Assembly: GCA_964384945.1 (NCBI GenBank) | Contig: CAYLMK010000009.1 | Coordinates: 159,703 to 223,702 of the forward strand | Reading direction: 5' to 3' | DNA: 64,000 nt | Source of the DNA: S015-6 sp964384945 | GTDB lineage: Bacteria > Desulfobacterota > DSWW01 | In this document: in pieces, positions 33,509 through 41,182 of the stretch | How positions within the stretch are numbered: position 1 is the stretch's first letter | Layout of the letters: every line of letters begins with the position of its first letter | Made by a program: the position numbers and the translations under genes | The notes under the pieces: generated by a model | Seen by the model: the letters and a program-made list of their open reading frames with translations, nothing else | Told to the model about the DNA's origin: nothing | The model's database searches: none

Positions 33509-34554
33509 CTCCTGCCCGTCCTGTTCGGGTCGTGCCTGACCCTCTCGCTCGAGGCAGAGGGGTCAGGGGGAAAGCGGCACAGAAGCTCCCCCTCGTCCTG
33601 ACCGTCTCCCCAAAGGGGAAGAGGAATTCCAGGCACCTCCTCCGACACCGAGCAGCAGGCGGCCTGAAGACGGATCTCGAGGCCGTAGCTCCGCGCGTGC
33701 TCCACGGCTTCCTCCGACGGCAGGGCCATGCGGTTCACTCCCGCGTCGATCGCGAGCCGCTCGAGCCTTCGGTTCCCCCTCTCGCGGGCGCAGCCCAGGC
33801 TGATCATCACGTCGGGCATCATGAGCCGGGCCTCTGCGATCAGCTCAGCGACGGCCTCCGGCCGGACAGGGCGGAAACGGTCGCTCGTCTTTCCGGGCAG
33901 GTTCATGACCGAAACGAATACGAGCGTGCGCACCCGGAACCGTGAGATCGTTTCCAGCGCCTTTGGCTCTCCCCGGATCTCTCCGAAGTCGAGCCCGCAC
34001 ACCACGTGGGAAACGATCTCGAGCCCGGCGCATTCCAGGGCGTCCAGGCTCGACGCGATCTCGGAGACACCGAATGGAACGTGACAGACCTGCCGGTACG
34101 TCTCGTCGTCCCCCACCACGTCGATCAGGGCCTGGTCAACTCCCGCCTCTTTCAAACCTCGGGCAGTGGCCTGATCCACCAGACCGCTGTGCACGGAGAC
34201 GAGGAGTCCGGTCCGGTCCTTGATCTGCCGGATGGCAGGGAGAAAGGGGTCCCAGGGAAGGCGCCCTTGTCGGTCGCAGCCCCCGCTGATCAGAACGCCC
34301 AGGTCTCCCGCCTCGGCGAGCCGGAGGCAATGCCGAAGGAGCGCCTCCGGGGTCGCGGCCGGGATCATCGACCGGAGAAGCCCGCCCTTGCAGTGCTCGC
34401 ACTGAAGGGCGCAGGCTCCTCCCGTGATGGAAAGGGCCCGGTACCTGCCCGAAACGCCGTCACAGCGGATCATACCCGGAACGTAGAAGGTGAGCCTCTT
34501 TCCGAAGGCCTCCCAGGACCTTTCACGCGCCGCCCTCCATCTGTCGATACTCAC
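33505..34554 (-). CDS. Radical SAM protein, second LipS1/LipS2-type component
   Basis: This 349-aa protein has LTFYVPGMIRCDG, the cluster motif GGACALQCEHCKGGLL, GVLISGGCDRQGRLP, VSVHSGLVDQ, IDVVGDDETYRQVCH and ISLGCARERGNRR. This pattern is shared with archaeal radical SAM proteins that form a lipoyl synthase pair. The start is the GTG at 34554 in a GTGA overlap with the preceding flavoprotein gene, supported by GAAAGGGG. A longer TTG frame is less likely. The last 25-40 codons overlap a dispersed hairpin repeat (33589-33624), so the C-terminal tail is atypical. The predicted reaction is insertion of sulfur at C6 or C8 of protein-bound octanoyl. Confidence 0.65.
   Translation of the reverse strand: MSIDRWRAARERSWEAFGKRLTFYVPGMIRCDGVSGRYRALSITGGACALQCEHCKGGLLRSMIPAATPEALLRHCLRLAEAGDLGVLISGGCDRQGRLPWDPFLPAIRQIKDRTGLLVSVHSGLVDQATARGLKEAGVDQALIDVVGDDETYRQVCHVPFGVSEIASSLDALECAGLEIVSHVVCGLDFGEIRGEPKALETISRFRVRTLVFVSVMNLPGKTSDRFRPVRPEAVAELIAEARLMMPDVMISLGCARERGNRRLERLAIDAGVNRMALPSEEAVEHARSYGLEIRLQAACCSVSEEVPGIPLPLWGDGQDEGELLCRFPPDPSASSERVRHDPNRTGRR
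33589..33624. repeat. Dispersed CCCCTCnTCCT...hairpin repeat inside a coding region
   Basis: CCCCTCGTCCTGACC followed by the hairpin TCTCCCC-aaa-GGGGAaGA resembles the copy at 60593-60627. This copy encodes part of the C-terminal tail of the radical SAM protein. Confidence 0.55.
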
Positions 34555-35711
34555 CCCCGGCGAACCCCTTTCTCTTGCGGCTTCCTGCAGTCTTTGTGGG
34601 CGGATCTCTTCGCTTCTCCGATCCAATGCCCGTCATTTTGAACGTAGTATTCCCGGAAGGCGATCCATGAGGTCTTCACCGCCTCCTCCAGGCGCTCCCA
34701 GTTCTCTTCGAGAAGCCGGCGCCGCCCGTAGGCCCTTTCGTGCGCCTCGCCGAACCTCTCGCGCCATTCCTCTTCGTAGCCCCTGAGCAGGCTCAGGTTT
34801 CCCGCCCTGGCCGCGCGGGCGGCCCACTCGCCGGCCATCCGCCCCCCGAGGACGGCCTGGGAGACGCCGGCGCCCGTGACCGGGTGGGTGTGCCCTGCGG
34901 CATCCCCGGCAAGGAGGACGTTGCCGCAGGCCACCCTGCGTACCGGCTCGGCGGGAATCCAGCCTGCCGTGGTCCGGAGGGGCTGGCGCCCCACCTTGCC
35001 CTCGCCTGCGAGCCGCGTGACGAAGCGCTCAAGAACCTTTCCGATCGCCTCCTCTTGCCCGGCGTGCCCCCTTTTCTTTCTTCCCACCCCGACATTCGCT
35101 TCGCGGCCCAGCGGGAAGAGCCATCCGTATCCCCCGTAGAAGGCCTCGTCGAAATAGACCTCGGTGTGCTCCATGGGAACCCGCAGAGGCACGGTCCACT
35201 GCACGGCCGGGATCCGGTTCGCGTTTTCCGACCCGATCCACCTGCCCACCGCGGAGCCGGGCCCGTCGGCACCGATGATTACCTTCGCGGCGACGCGTTT
35301 CTCGCCGGGCTCCCCCCGCCTTCGCAGGATCACGCGGCCCTCTTCCCGGCGCACGGCGCGGGTCGCGCAGAGGATCCGCGCCCCGGCCTGCTCGGCGGCC
35401 CGCGCCAGGGCCCGGTCGAAGCGGTCCCGCCGGATCATCCGGCCGGGCGACCGCAGGACCTTCACCTCGCCTCCGGGCAGAATCGTGTGCATGCGGCTCA
35501 CCGACTGGACGACGAAGTCGTCCGCGGCCGCGAGCCCGGCCTCTCCGAGGAGGGGCGCCGGGATGAACTCCGCGCACTGAACCGGTACGCCGATCGTTGC
35601 CCGACGCTCGATCACGAGGACCTCCATCCCGTTGCCGGCCGCGGCACGGGCGGCCGAGGATCCGGCAGGGCCGGCGCCCACAACGAGGACGTCACATCGC
35701 AGGGATTCCAT
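34551..35711 (-). CDS. Geranylgeranyl-reductase-like FAD oxidoreductase (LipT-like)
   Basis: This 386-aa flavoprotein has the N-terminal FAD motif DVLVVGAGPAGSSAARAA, then VPVQCAEFIP, PGRMIRRDRFDRALA, and the second FAD motif NVLLAGDAAGHTHPVTGAGVSQA. These belong to the geranylgeranyl reductase family. No isoprenoid lipid gene is near. It overlaps the lipoate ligase gene and its stop overlaps the radical SAM gene, as does LipT in the alternative lipoate pathway. There a flavoprotein of this type is proposed to supply electrons to LipS1/LipS2. Assignment as LipT rests on context. The start is ATG 35711, and a GTG one codon upstream is also possible. Confidence 0.7.
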   Translation of the reverse strand: MESLRCDVLVVGAGPAGSSAARAAAGNGMEVLVIERRATIGVPVQCAEFIPAPLLGEAGLAAADDFVVQSVSRMHTILPGGEVKVLRSPGRMIRRDRFDRALARAAEQAGARILCATRAVRREEGRVILRRRGEPGEKRVAAKVIIGADGPGSAVGRWIGSENANRIPAVQWTVPLRVPMEHTEVYFDEAFYGGYGWLFPLGREANVGVGRKKRGHAGQEEAIGKVLERFVTRLAGEGKVGRQPLRTTAGWIPAEPVRRVACGNVLLAGDAAGHTHPVTGAGVSQAVLGGRMAGEWAARAARAGNLSLLRGYEEEWRERFGEAHERAYGRRRLLEENWERLEEAVKTSWIAFREYYVQNDGHWIGEAKRSAHKDCRKPQEKGVRRG

Positions 35712-37266
35712 CACAGGCCCTCAGGACGGCGTTCAGCAGATCCAGGTTGACCCGCGTCTGGCTCTCGAATCGGCCTGCGTAGGCTTCGCGGGCCTTGTCG
35801 AGCTCGTAGCAGGTGGTGTTCTCGATGTCCAGCAGGATTCCGGGGATGCCGGCTTGAGCGAAATCGTCCGCGTGCTTGGTGAAGAAAGGCTCGCAGCAAC
35901 AGCCGATGAAGGCCTGCACGCCGGCGGCCTTCATTCGCTCGAGTTCGGCCCGGAGGTCTTCGAAGCTCACGACCGAGACGACCTCCATCCTCTCCGCCAG
36001 CCCCATGGCCCATGCGTCGCCGATCGAACAATCCCCGCAGAGGTCACAGCCCTTTTCGTAGCGCAGCGCGCAGCCCGTGAGCTTGGCGCAGTAGGGCAGA
36101 AGAAGCACCGAGGGTCTTCTCCGGAGGACCTCTTCGAAGGGCCCGTTGACCACGGTTATCTGATTGCAGTACTCGATCGGGATCCCGAACCTCGCGATCC
36201 CGATCTTCTCGAAGGCCTGATCCAGGGGCTTGAGGAAATCCTCACAGGACATCCCGGGGATCCGGATCCTGCCCTGATCGAAGAACTCCGTCACGCGAAG
36301 CCGCAGCGCTTCCCGATCGAGAGGGGCCCCGCGCAGGGCCGACTCAAGATCGCGGAGAGCACGGGTCGGGAAGGAGAGGAAGTCCCCGGTGATGTAAATG
36401 TCCTTGAGCCGCCTCCGTCCCGGATGGACCACCAGGGTGAAGCGGACCATGCCTGCCTCGGCCTTGCAGGCGGCCTGCACGGTCCGGCTCCTTTGCGGGC
36501 GCGGTCTGGCCATGTCGACCCACTCGCCGGATTCGAAGTACGGGAGCTTCTCCCGGAAGAGGCCCTCTTCCTCCCGTGTCAATCCGCCCGGATCGAGCCG
36601 GATCCGCAGGCTCTTCTCGAACCCGCACCGGATCGCCTCTTTGATCTCTTCCAGGCACGGGACCCGCCCCAGCTCCCAGGAAAGGCAGGTCACCCGCTGC
36701 CGGACCGAATCGATCTCCTTTGCCTTGAGCTTCTCCACCGGGATGCGGAGGGCCTTGAGCATCGTGTCCACATCGAAATCGACGAGCATCGTTCCCTGGA
36801 ACAGGAAGGCGCCCTCGGACTCGGTTCCGCCCGTGCCCGAGATCTTCCGGCCGCGGATCTCGATGTCGTTGCGCGGACGAAAGGCGGCCTCGAGGCCCCA
36901 TCGACCCAGTGCCGTGACCACCGGATCGCACAACGTTCTGAAGAGTTTGTCGTTCACGAAGCCGCGGCCAAAGAAGGCCTTGTCGCAGATCACCTCCCAG
37001 CCGAGCTGGCTCTCGTCGAAGAAGATCGCCCCGCCGCCCGTGATACGGCGGTTGATCTGAATGCCGTGGGCCGCGCAGTAACCGGTCCTCACCTCTTCGG
37101 CCACGGACTGGTGAAAACCGACCAGGACGGCCCGGGGGGAGAACTGCAGGAGACGGATCGTATTCGGCGTGCGTCCCCTGCCCCTCATCTCCAGGAGCGC
37201 CTCGTCCAGGGCCATGTTCTCCGCCGCGGTCATGGGCGGCGTGTCGAGGAGTCGAAACGTGTCCAC
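35692..37266 (-). CDS. Lipoate-protein ligase (LplA/LplB-like) fused to DUF116
   Basis: This 524-aa protein has two parts. Residues 1 to about 340 are a lipoate ligase with QFSPRAVLVGFHQS, the RRITGGGAIF motif, RNDIEIRGRKISGTGG (lysine-containing adenylate site) and an accessory domain resembling LplB (TLVVHPGRRRLKDIYITGDF). The rest is DUF116, with NQITVVNGPFEEVL, LLLPYCAKLTGC, a cysteine group (EKGCDLCGDCSIGDAW) and FIGCCCEPFF. DUF116 cysteines probably bind a metal cluster. The predicted role is attachment of octanoate or lipoate to the GcvH-like protein before sulfur insertion. The start is a GTG 3 bp after the HdrD-like stop. Joining a ligase to a Cys-rich domain is notable. Confidence 0.8.
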   Translation of the reverse strand: MDTFRLLDTPPMTAAENMALDEALLEMRGRGRTPNTIRLLQFSPRAVLVGFHQSVAEEVRTGYCAAHGIQINRRITGGGAIFFDESQLGWEVICDKAFFGRGFVNDKLFRTLCDPVVTALGRWGLEAAFRPRNDIEIRGRKISGTGGTESEGAFLFQGTMLVDFDVDTMLKALRIPVEKLKAKEIDSVRQRVTCLSWELGRVPCLEEIKEAIRCGFEKSLRIRLDPGGLTREEEGLFREKLPYFESGEWVDMARPRPQRSRTVQAACKAEAGMVRFTLVVHPGRRRLKDIYITGDFLSFPTRALRDLESALRGAPLDREALRLRVTEFFDQGRIRIPGMSCEDFLKPLDQAFEKIGIARFGIPIEYCNQITVVNGPFEEVLRRRPSVLLLPYCAKLTGCALRYEKGCDLCGDCSIGDAWAMGLAERMEVVSVVSFEDLRAELERMKAAGVQAFIGCCCEPFFTKHADDFAQAGIPGILLDIENTTCYELDKAREAYAGRFESQTRVNLDLLNAVLRACDGIPAM

Positions 37267-37269
37267 GGG

Positions 37270-38457
37270 CTATTCCTTCATGGCCGTCCGCACGATCTGG
37301 ACGACATCCAGGACCTTGATCGGAATCTTGTTTCGCCGGGCGTACGTGCCGATCGTCCGCACGCACTGCTGGCAGGCCGTGACGACCGCCTCCGCGCCGG
37401 TCTTCACGATCTCTTCCACCTTCCGGCGCGCGATCTCCGCGGAGAGGTCCGCATCGATCATCTCCAGGTTGCCGCCCCCGCCGCAGCACGGACAGTTCTC
37501 CCGGTTTTCGGCCAGTTCCACGAGCTTGACACCCGCAATGGCGCGCAGGATGTCCCTCGGCGCATCGAACACACGCGCCGCGCGCCCCAGATCGCACGGG
37601 TCGTGATAGGTCACGGTCATGGGAAGATCCCCCAGGGGTATGCGCTCCGCTGAGATAAGTTCTTTGAGAAACTCGGTCACGTGGGAGATGGGGAACTCCC
37701 GGGGATAATGCTCCTGCCACATCCGGTAGCAGGAGGGGCACGCGAACACGACCCGGCTTGCGCCCTTCCGACGGACCGCCTCCAGGTTGTGCTCGATGTA
37801 CTCCTTGGCCCTCTCCCTGAGGCCTGCCCCGAGCAGGGGAAAGCCGCAGCACCACTCGTCTCCGCCCAGCAGGGTGAAGTCCACCCCCGCCGCCTCCAGG
37901 GTCTCGGCCAGGGCGACCGGTATGGTCTGTGCCATGGGGAAATAGGCAGAGACGCATCCGGTGAAGTAGACGACCTCGGCGCGTTCCTTGAGGAAGCCGT
38001 GCACCGGAGCCTCGGGCATGTCCTCCACCCAGCCGGCCCGCTCGTCGTTGTCCTCGGCAAAAACGTTGTGGCTTTCCTCCAGGTTCTCGCGGATCCTGTC
38101 CACCTTTTTCGGGTAGGCCTTGGAGTGAACGAGGTCCTGGCGGAGAGAGACCCAGATGTCCTTGAGCGAGATCCCTGCCGGGCACACCTCCTGGCACCGG
38201 CCGCAGAGGGTGCAGCGGTAGACCGTGTCGCTGAATGTCTTCAGTTGCTCCGGGGTGGGCGCACGGTTCCGGAAGATCCGGCGCAGGAGCCCGATTCGCG
38301 AGCGATTGATCCGGTTGAGCCGGTCGAGCCGGTACACGCCGGACAGGTGCCCGTCCCTGCTCGCCGCGACCGCGGGGCAGACGTCCGCGCACAGGCAGCA
38401 GGACGTGCACGCCTGCGCCTGGATCAGTTCCTTGATGCTGTAATCGCGGGTGGACAC
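37270..38457 (-). CDS. HdrD/GlpC-like iron-sulfur protein with two CCG domains
   Basis: This protein of about 395 aa has two 4Fe-4S motifs near the N-terminus (CTSCCLCADVCP and CTLCGRCQEVCP) and then two CCG domains. The first holds TGCVSAYFP, DEWCCGFPLLG and FACPSC. The second holds YHDPCDLGR, CPCCGGGGN and TACQQC. CCG domains bind the non-cubane cluster at which HdrD/HdrB cleaves disulfides. Proteins of this kind pass electrons between quinones or cytochromes and a thiol/disulfide. Its neighbours are a GcvH-like lipoyl protein and a membrane cytochrome, so reaction with a lipoyl disulfide is a reasonable guess. The start is GTG 38457 after AAAGGTAG. A TTG at 38493 is the alternative. Confidence 0.85.
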   Translation of the reverse strand: MSTRDYSIKELIQAQACTSCCLCADVCPAVAASRDGHLSGVYRLDRLNRINRSRIGLLRRIFRNRAPTPEQLKTFSDTVYRCTLCGRCQEVCPAGISLKDIWVSLRQDLVHSKAYPKKVDRIRENLEESHNVFAEDNDERAGWVEDMPEAPVHGFLKERAEVVYFTGCVSAYFPMAQTIPVALAETLEAAGVDFTLLGGDEWCCGFPLLGAGLRERAKEYIEHNLEAVRRKGASRVVFACPSCYRMWQEHYPREFPISHVTEFLKELISAERIPLGDLPMTVTYHDPCDLGRAARVFDAPRDILRAIAGVKLVELAENRENCPCCGGGGNLEMIDADLSAEIARRKVEEIVKTGAEAVVTACQQCVRTIGTYARRNKIPIKVLDVVQIVRTAMKE

Positions 38458-38544
38458 AAGTGCTACCTTTGATACCTGGGCTCTTTTCTCCAACCTTCAG
38501 CTGTTAACTGTCAGCATTACGCTCTCAGCCCCCAACCCTTCCAT

Positions 38545-38612
38545 CCCATTCTATGAGTCCCATGGTGAAGGGTGCTCGGCTTAGAGGCAATAGCTAATCG
38601 CTGGTCGCGAAT
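38545..38612. repeat. Diverged intergenic repeat (copy 1)
   Basis: The stretch containing CTTAGAGGCAATAGCTAATC and TGGTCGC aligns with about 70% identity over 30 bases to 46231-46260. It lies in the 296-bp gap between the GcvH-like and HdrD-like genes. The rest of this gap shows AGCTGTTAACTGTCAGC-type sequence and no credible gene. Confidence 0.4.
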
Positions 38613-38753
38613 GCCTCCCAAATCCCCCCGCATCTTGCATGCCTTCGCCCGGTCCGCATACGCAGCGAACGCACGGTCTCCTCGTCGATCTTCTCGTGCT
38701 GGGCCCTTTCCCACTCGGACAGCGCTGGCAAGTGTACTTCGAATTGAGGATTT

Positions 38754-39176
38754 CTATTCCTGCTTGTATTTCTCGATATCCGCCCGGAGCCACTTCTCCA
38801 CGGCTTCGCGTCCCCTGATCAGGCCCTCCAGTTCACCCATGTCGTCGGGCCGGATCCGGTACATCCACCCCTTGCCGTAACAGTCCTCGTTGATCAGGGA
38901 GGGGCTGCTCTCCAGTTCCGCGTTGCTCTCTGCCACCGCGCCGCTCACCGGCGCATAGACCTTGCCGACCCACTTGCCGGACTCCACGCGGGCGAAGCTC
39001 TTGCCCTTGCTCACCTTCTTGCCTTCAAAGGGGAGCTGCACGTAAACGATGTCCCCGGCAAGGTCCTGGGCGAAGTCGTCCATGCCCATCACGATCGTGT
39101 CCCCCTCCGGCCGCACCCAGAAGTGGTTTTCCTCGTAATACAGGTCATCCGGCATATTGTATCCCTGGATTTCCAT
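38754..39176 (-). CDS. GcvH-like lipoyl carrier protein (LbpA-like)
   Basis: This 140-aa protein has the glycine-cleavage H-protein fold: HFWVRPEGDTIVMGMDDFAQDLAGDIVYVQLP, then the lipoylation site FARVESGKWVGKVYAP (Lys68), and the cap region SLINEDCYGKGWMYRI. Classical GcvH has ESVKA(A/V)S.(V/I).SP, so ESGKW differs, as in lipoate-binding proteins tied to Hdr-like systems. GcvP is absent from the window. AAGGAGGCAGAGG precedes the ATG. The next genes downstream on its strand are the HdrD-like protein and the lipoate assembly set. It probably serves as a dedicated lipoamide carrier of electrons or C1 units. Confidence 0.85.
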   Translation of the reverse strand: MEIQGYNMPDDLYYEENHFWVRPEGDTIVMGMDDFAQDLAGDIVYVQLPFEGKKVSKGKSFARVESGKWVGKVYAPVSGAVAESNAELESSPSLINEDCYGKGWMYRIRPDDMGELEGLIRGREAVEKWLRADIEKYKQE

Positions 39177-39226
39177 CCTCTGCCTCCTTTCCCGTGCGCG
39201 TGCCCGTGCCCGCTCTCATTTGCCGT

Positions 39227-39271
39227 ATTGGCTAATAGCTAAGGGCTAACAGCTAGTAGCTGTCAGCCAAT
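39227..39271. repeat. Nested inverted repeat upstream of GcvH-like gene
   Basis: ATTGGCT (39227) and AGCCAAT (ending 39271) enclose a second perfect hairpin, ACAGCT-agt-AGCTGT (39249-39263). It lies in the 118-bp gap between the cytochrome and GcvH-like genes. It may be a structured mRNA spacer or an intergenic repeat. Confidence 0.5.
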
Positions 39272-39294
39272 CCCCCGCGAACGCCCTCACGCTG

Positions 39295-41169
39295 TCACCT
39301 GTCCCTGCAAGCAGACCCCGCGCTCATCGCCAGGGCGATGGGAGCCGTAATCATGTGGATCATCCTGCTGAAAGGCAAGTACGCCGCGAAGGCCCCGGTC
39401 AGGACGGCGTGAGCATACCACACGTACCCGTAAGAGCCTGTCAGATCAAGGCCCGTGAAGAGCCGGCTCAGCCCGTAGCCCGCAAAGGCGAACCGGGCGC
39501 CGGACGGGCTTCCGGTCATGGCGATCCGCATGGCCTCGAGCAGAAAGCCCACGAGGACGATGCCGGCCAGCAGGCCTCCGGCCGCCCAATCCGGCCCGGG
39601 CAGGCCGGCAAGGGGCTCCCTCGAAGGCCTCCTCGCCCTCCTCAGGACCGCGCAGCCGACTCCAACGACCACCATCACACCGGTCAGGTCGAAGAACAGT
39701 GCGTTGGCCGGATGGTTCTTGTCGAGGAGGATCCAGGCGCAATCCGACTCAGGAACAAGGAGTGAGGCCGCCAGGCCGACCATGCCCCAGGCGGACCGGA
39801 AGACAAAGGGCAGAACGATCAGGGCGTGGATCGCCCAGCGCATTTTCGAATGCCTGAAGAGCCGGCGCTGCAGGAGCCCGTCCAGGATCAGCGACTCAAG
39901 GATGGCGAAGAGCCGCAGGGAGAAAAGCGCACGGAAAAGTCCACCGGCGACATCCAGGAACTTCTTCTCCTCTCTTCGCTCGATTCCGGAATCGAGGCTT
40001 CCCGACAGCCACACCGATCCGAGGCCCGCAAATCCGGCCAGGAAGATCAGCAGAGCGATGATCGTCGTCGCGTCGCCCGCCGAGAGCGTCGCCGGGTGAC
40101 AGGGCATACACAGCACGCCCTTGGCCGGAAGAACCATGGCCGAAGCACCGACCGAATTGCCTCGGACGTGACAGCGTCGGCAGCTATCCTTCTTCCTCGT
40201 CCCACCCATGTGGTGAACGCGGATCGCCCGGTCGGGATCGGGCGCCACCCTCCCGAGGATCTCTCCCGAGGTTGCGTCCCGCACCGGGCTCACTCCCCCG
40301 AGGTGGCACGCCTGGCAGGACACGCGCAGGTGGGCGTCGTGCGCGACCTTCTCGTCGTGCCGGAGGTGACAGCCGAGACAGTCCACCGGCACCTGATCCG
40401 CGTGCCGGTACTGGGCGGAGTCCGGGTGACAAGAGAGGCAGGAGAGTTGGGCGTGCGGCGTCGAGGCATAGGCCCGGACGTCGATCCGCGCGAGCCCGGA
40501 AGGAAGCTCGTGCGGCCTCTCCCCGCCCTGGCTCGTCCCATGGCAATGGAAGCAGAGCCCTGCGATCCTCTTCGCAGACTCGGGATCTCCGGCGGTCGGC
40601 GCGAGGTGGCACCTCATGCAGCCCCGCTCCTCCCGGGAGGGGCCCGGCAGCACGTCCCGGTAATCGTGGCAGGAGGCACACTTCTTTTCGGCCGGCCCGG
40701 CGAGGTCGATCCCGCTCTCGCGGGCCGCAGCCGTCATCGCATAGTGGGGATCATGGCAGCGGATGCAGCGGGTCAGTTCTTCGCGCGCCTTGTCCGACGT
40801 GCCGCCGTGGGTTCCGGCATCGATTTCATCGAAGACGTCTGCGTGGCAGCCTTCGCAAGTCTCGAAGCGGAAAAGATCCTCCAGGGTCCTGTTCACGTTT
40901 CCCGGGTTCGGATGGGACCGCTTACCGAAGACACCTTCATGGCACTCCCGGCAGGGGGTCCGGCCGTGTGCCGACGCGTGGAACCGCTCCGCGTCGATCA
41001 GCCAGGAGGCTTGCGCCGCGGGTGCGCGGCACACGAAGACAGAGAAGATGACGACCTGAAGGAGGAGGTCGGGGAGTCTGCGGATGGCATGTCGCTTCAC
41101 TCCGGGTAGCCGGGGGATCGCCACGTCGCCGGCGCTCCTCGCAATATCCGCGGTTGCCGGGTCTGACAC
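39295..41169 (-). CDS. Undecahaem cytochrome c fused to NarI/HdrE-like membrane domain
   Basis: This 624-aa protein has a secretion signal around residues 30-53 and then eleven CXXCH motifs (CRECH, CEGCH, CIRCH, CASCH, CMRCH, CFHCH, CLSCH, CLGCH, CQACH, CRRCH, CMPCH). From about residue 365 it carries at least five transmembrane segments with histidines (RHSKMRWAIHALIVLPFVF, GYVWYAHAVLTGAFAAYLPFSRMIHMI) like the di-haem b subunits NarI, DsrM and HdrE. It can therefore link periplasmic haems, the quinone pool and a cytoplasmic CCG protein. The HdrD-like protein two genes on is the obvious partner. The start is GTG 41169 after GAGGAAGGGGATC. GTG 41100 is possible. Confidence 0.85.
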   Translation of the reverse strand: MSDPATADIARSAGDVAIPRLPGVKRHAIRRLPDLLLQVVIFSVFVCRAPAAQASWLIDAERFHASAHGRTPCRECHEGVFGKRSHPNPGNVNRTLEDLFRFETCEGCHADVFDEIDAGTHGGTSDKAREELTRCIRCHDPHYAMTAAARESGIDLAGPAEKKCASCHDYRDVLPGPSREERGCMRCHLAPTAGDPESAKRIAGLCFHCHGTSQGGERPHELPSGLARIDVRAYASTPHAQLSCLSCHPDSAQYRHADQVPVDCLGCHLRHDEKVAHDAHLRVSCQACHLGGVSPVRDATSGEILGRVAPDPDRAIRVHHMGGTRKKDSCRRCHVRGNSVGASAMVLPAKGVLCMPCHPATLSAGDATTIIALLIFLAGFAGLGSVWLSGSLDSGIERREEKKFLDVAGGLFRALFSLRLFAILESLILDGLLQRRLFRHSKMRWAIHALIVLPFVFRSAWGMVGLAASLLVPESDCAWILLDKNHPANALFFDLTGVMVVVGVGCAVLRRARRPSREPLAGLPGPDWAAGGLLAGIVLVGFLLEAMRIAMTGSPSGARFAFAGYGLSRLFTGLDLTGSYGYVWYAHAVLTGAFAAYLPFSRMIHMITAPIALAMSAGSACRDR

Positions 41170-41182
41170 CCGATCCCCTTCC

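Noticed and set aside
38570..38750. Minus-strand frame in the HdrD/GcvH gap with the reading LPALSEWERAQHEKIDEE
   Set aside because: It looks protein-like, but there is no start codon with a ribosome site and no family I can name. It may be an old remnant, but the support is too thin to list.
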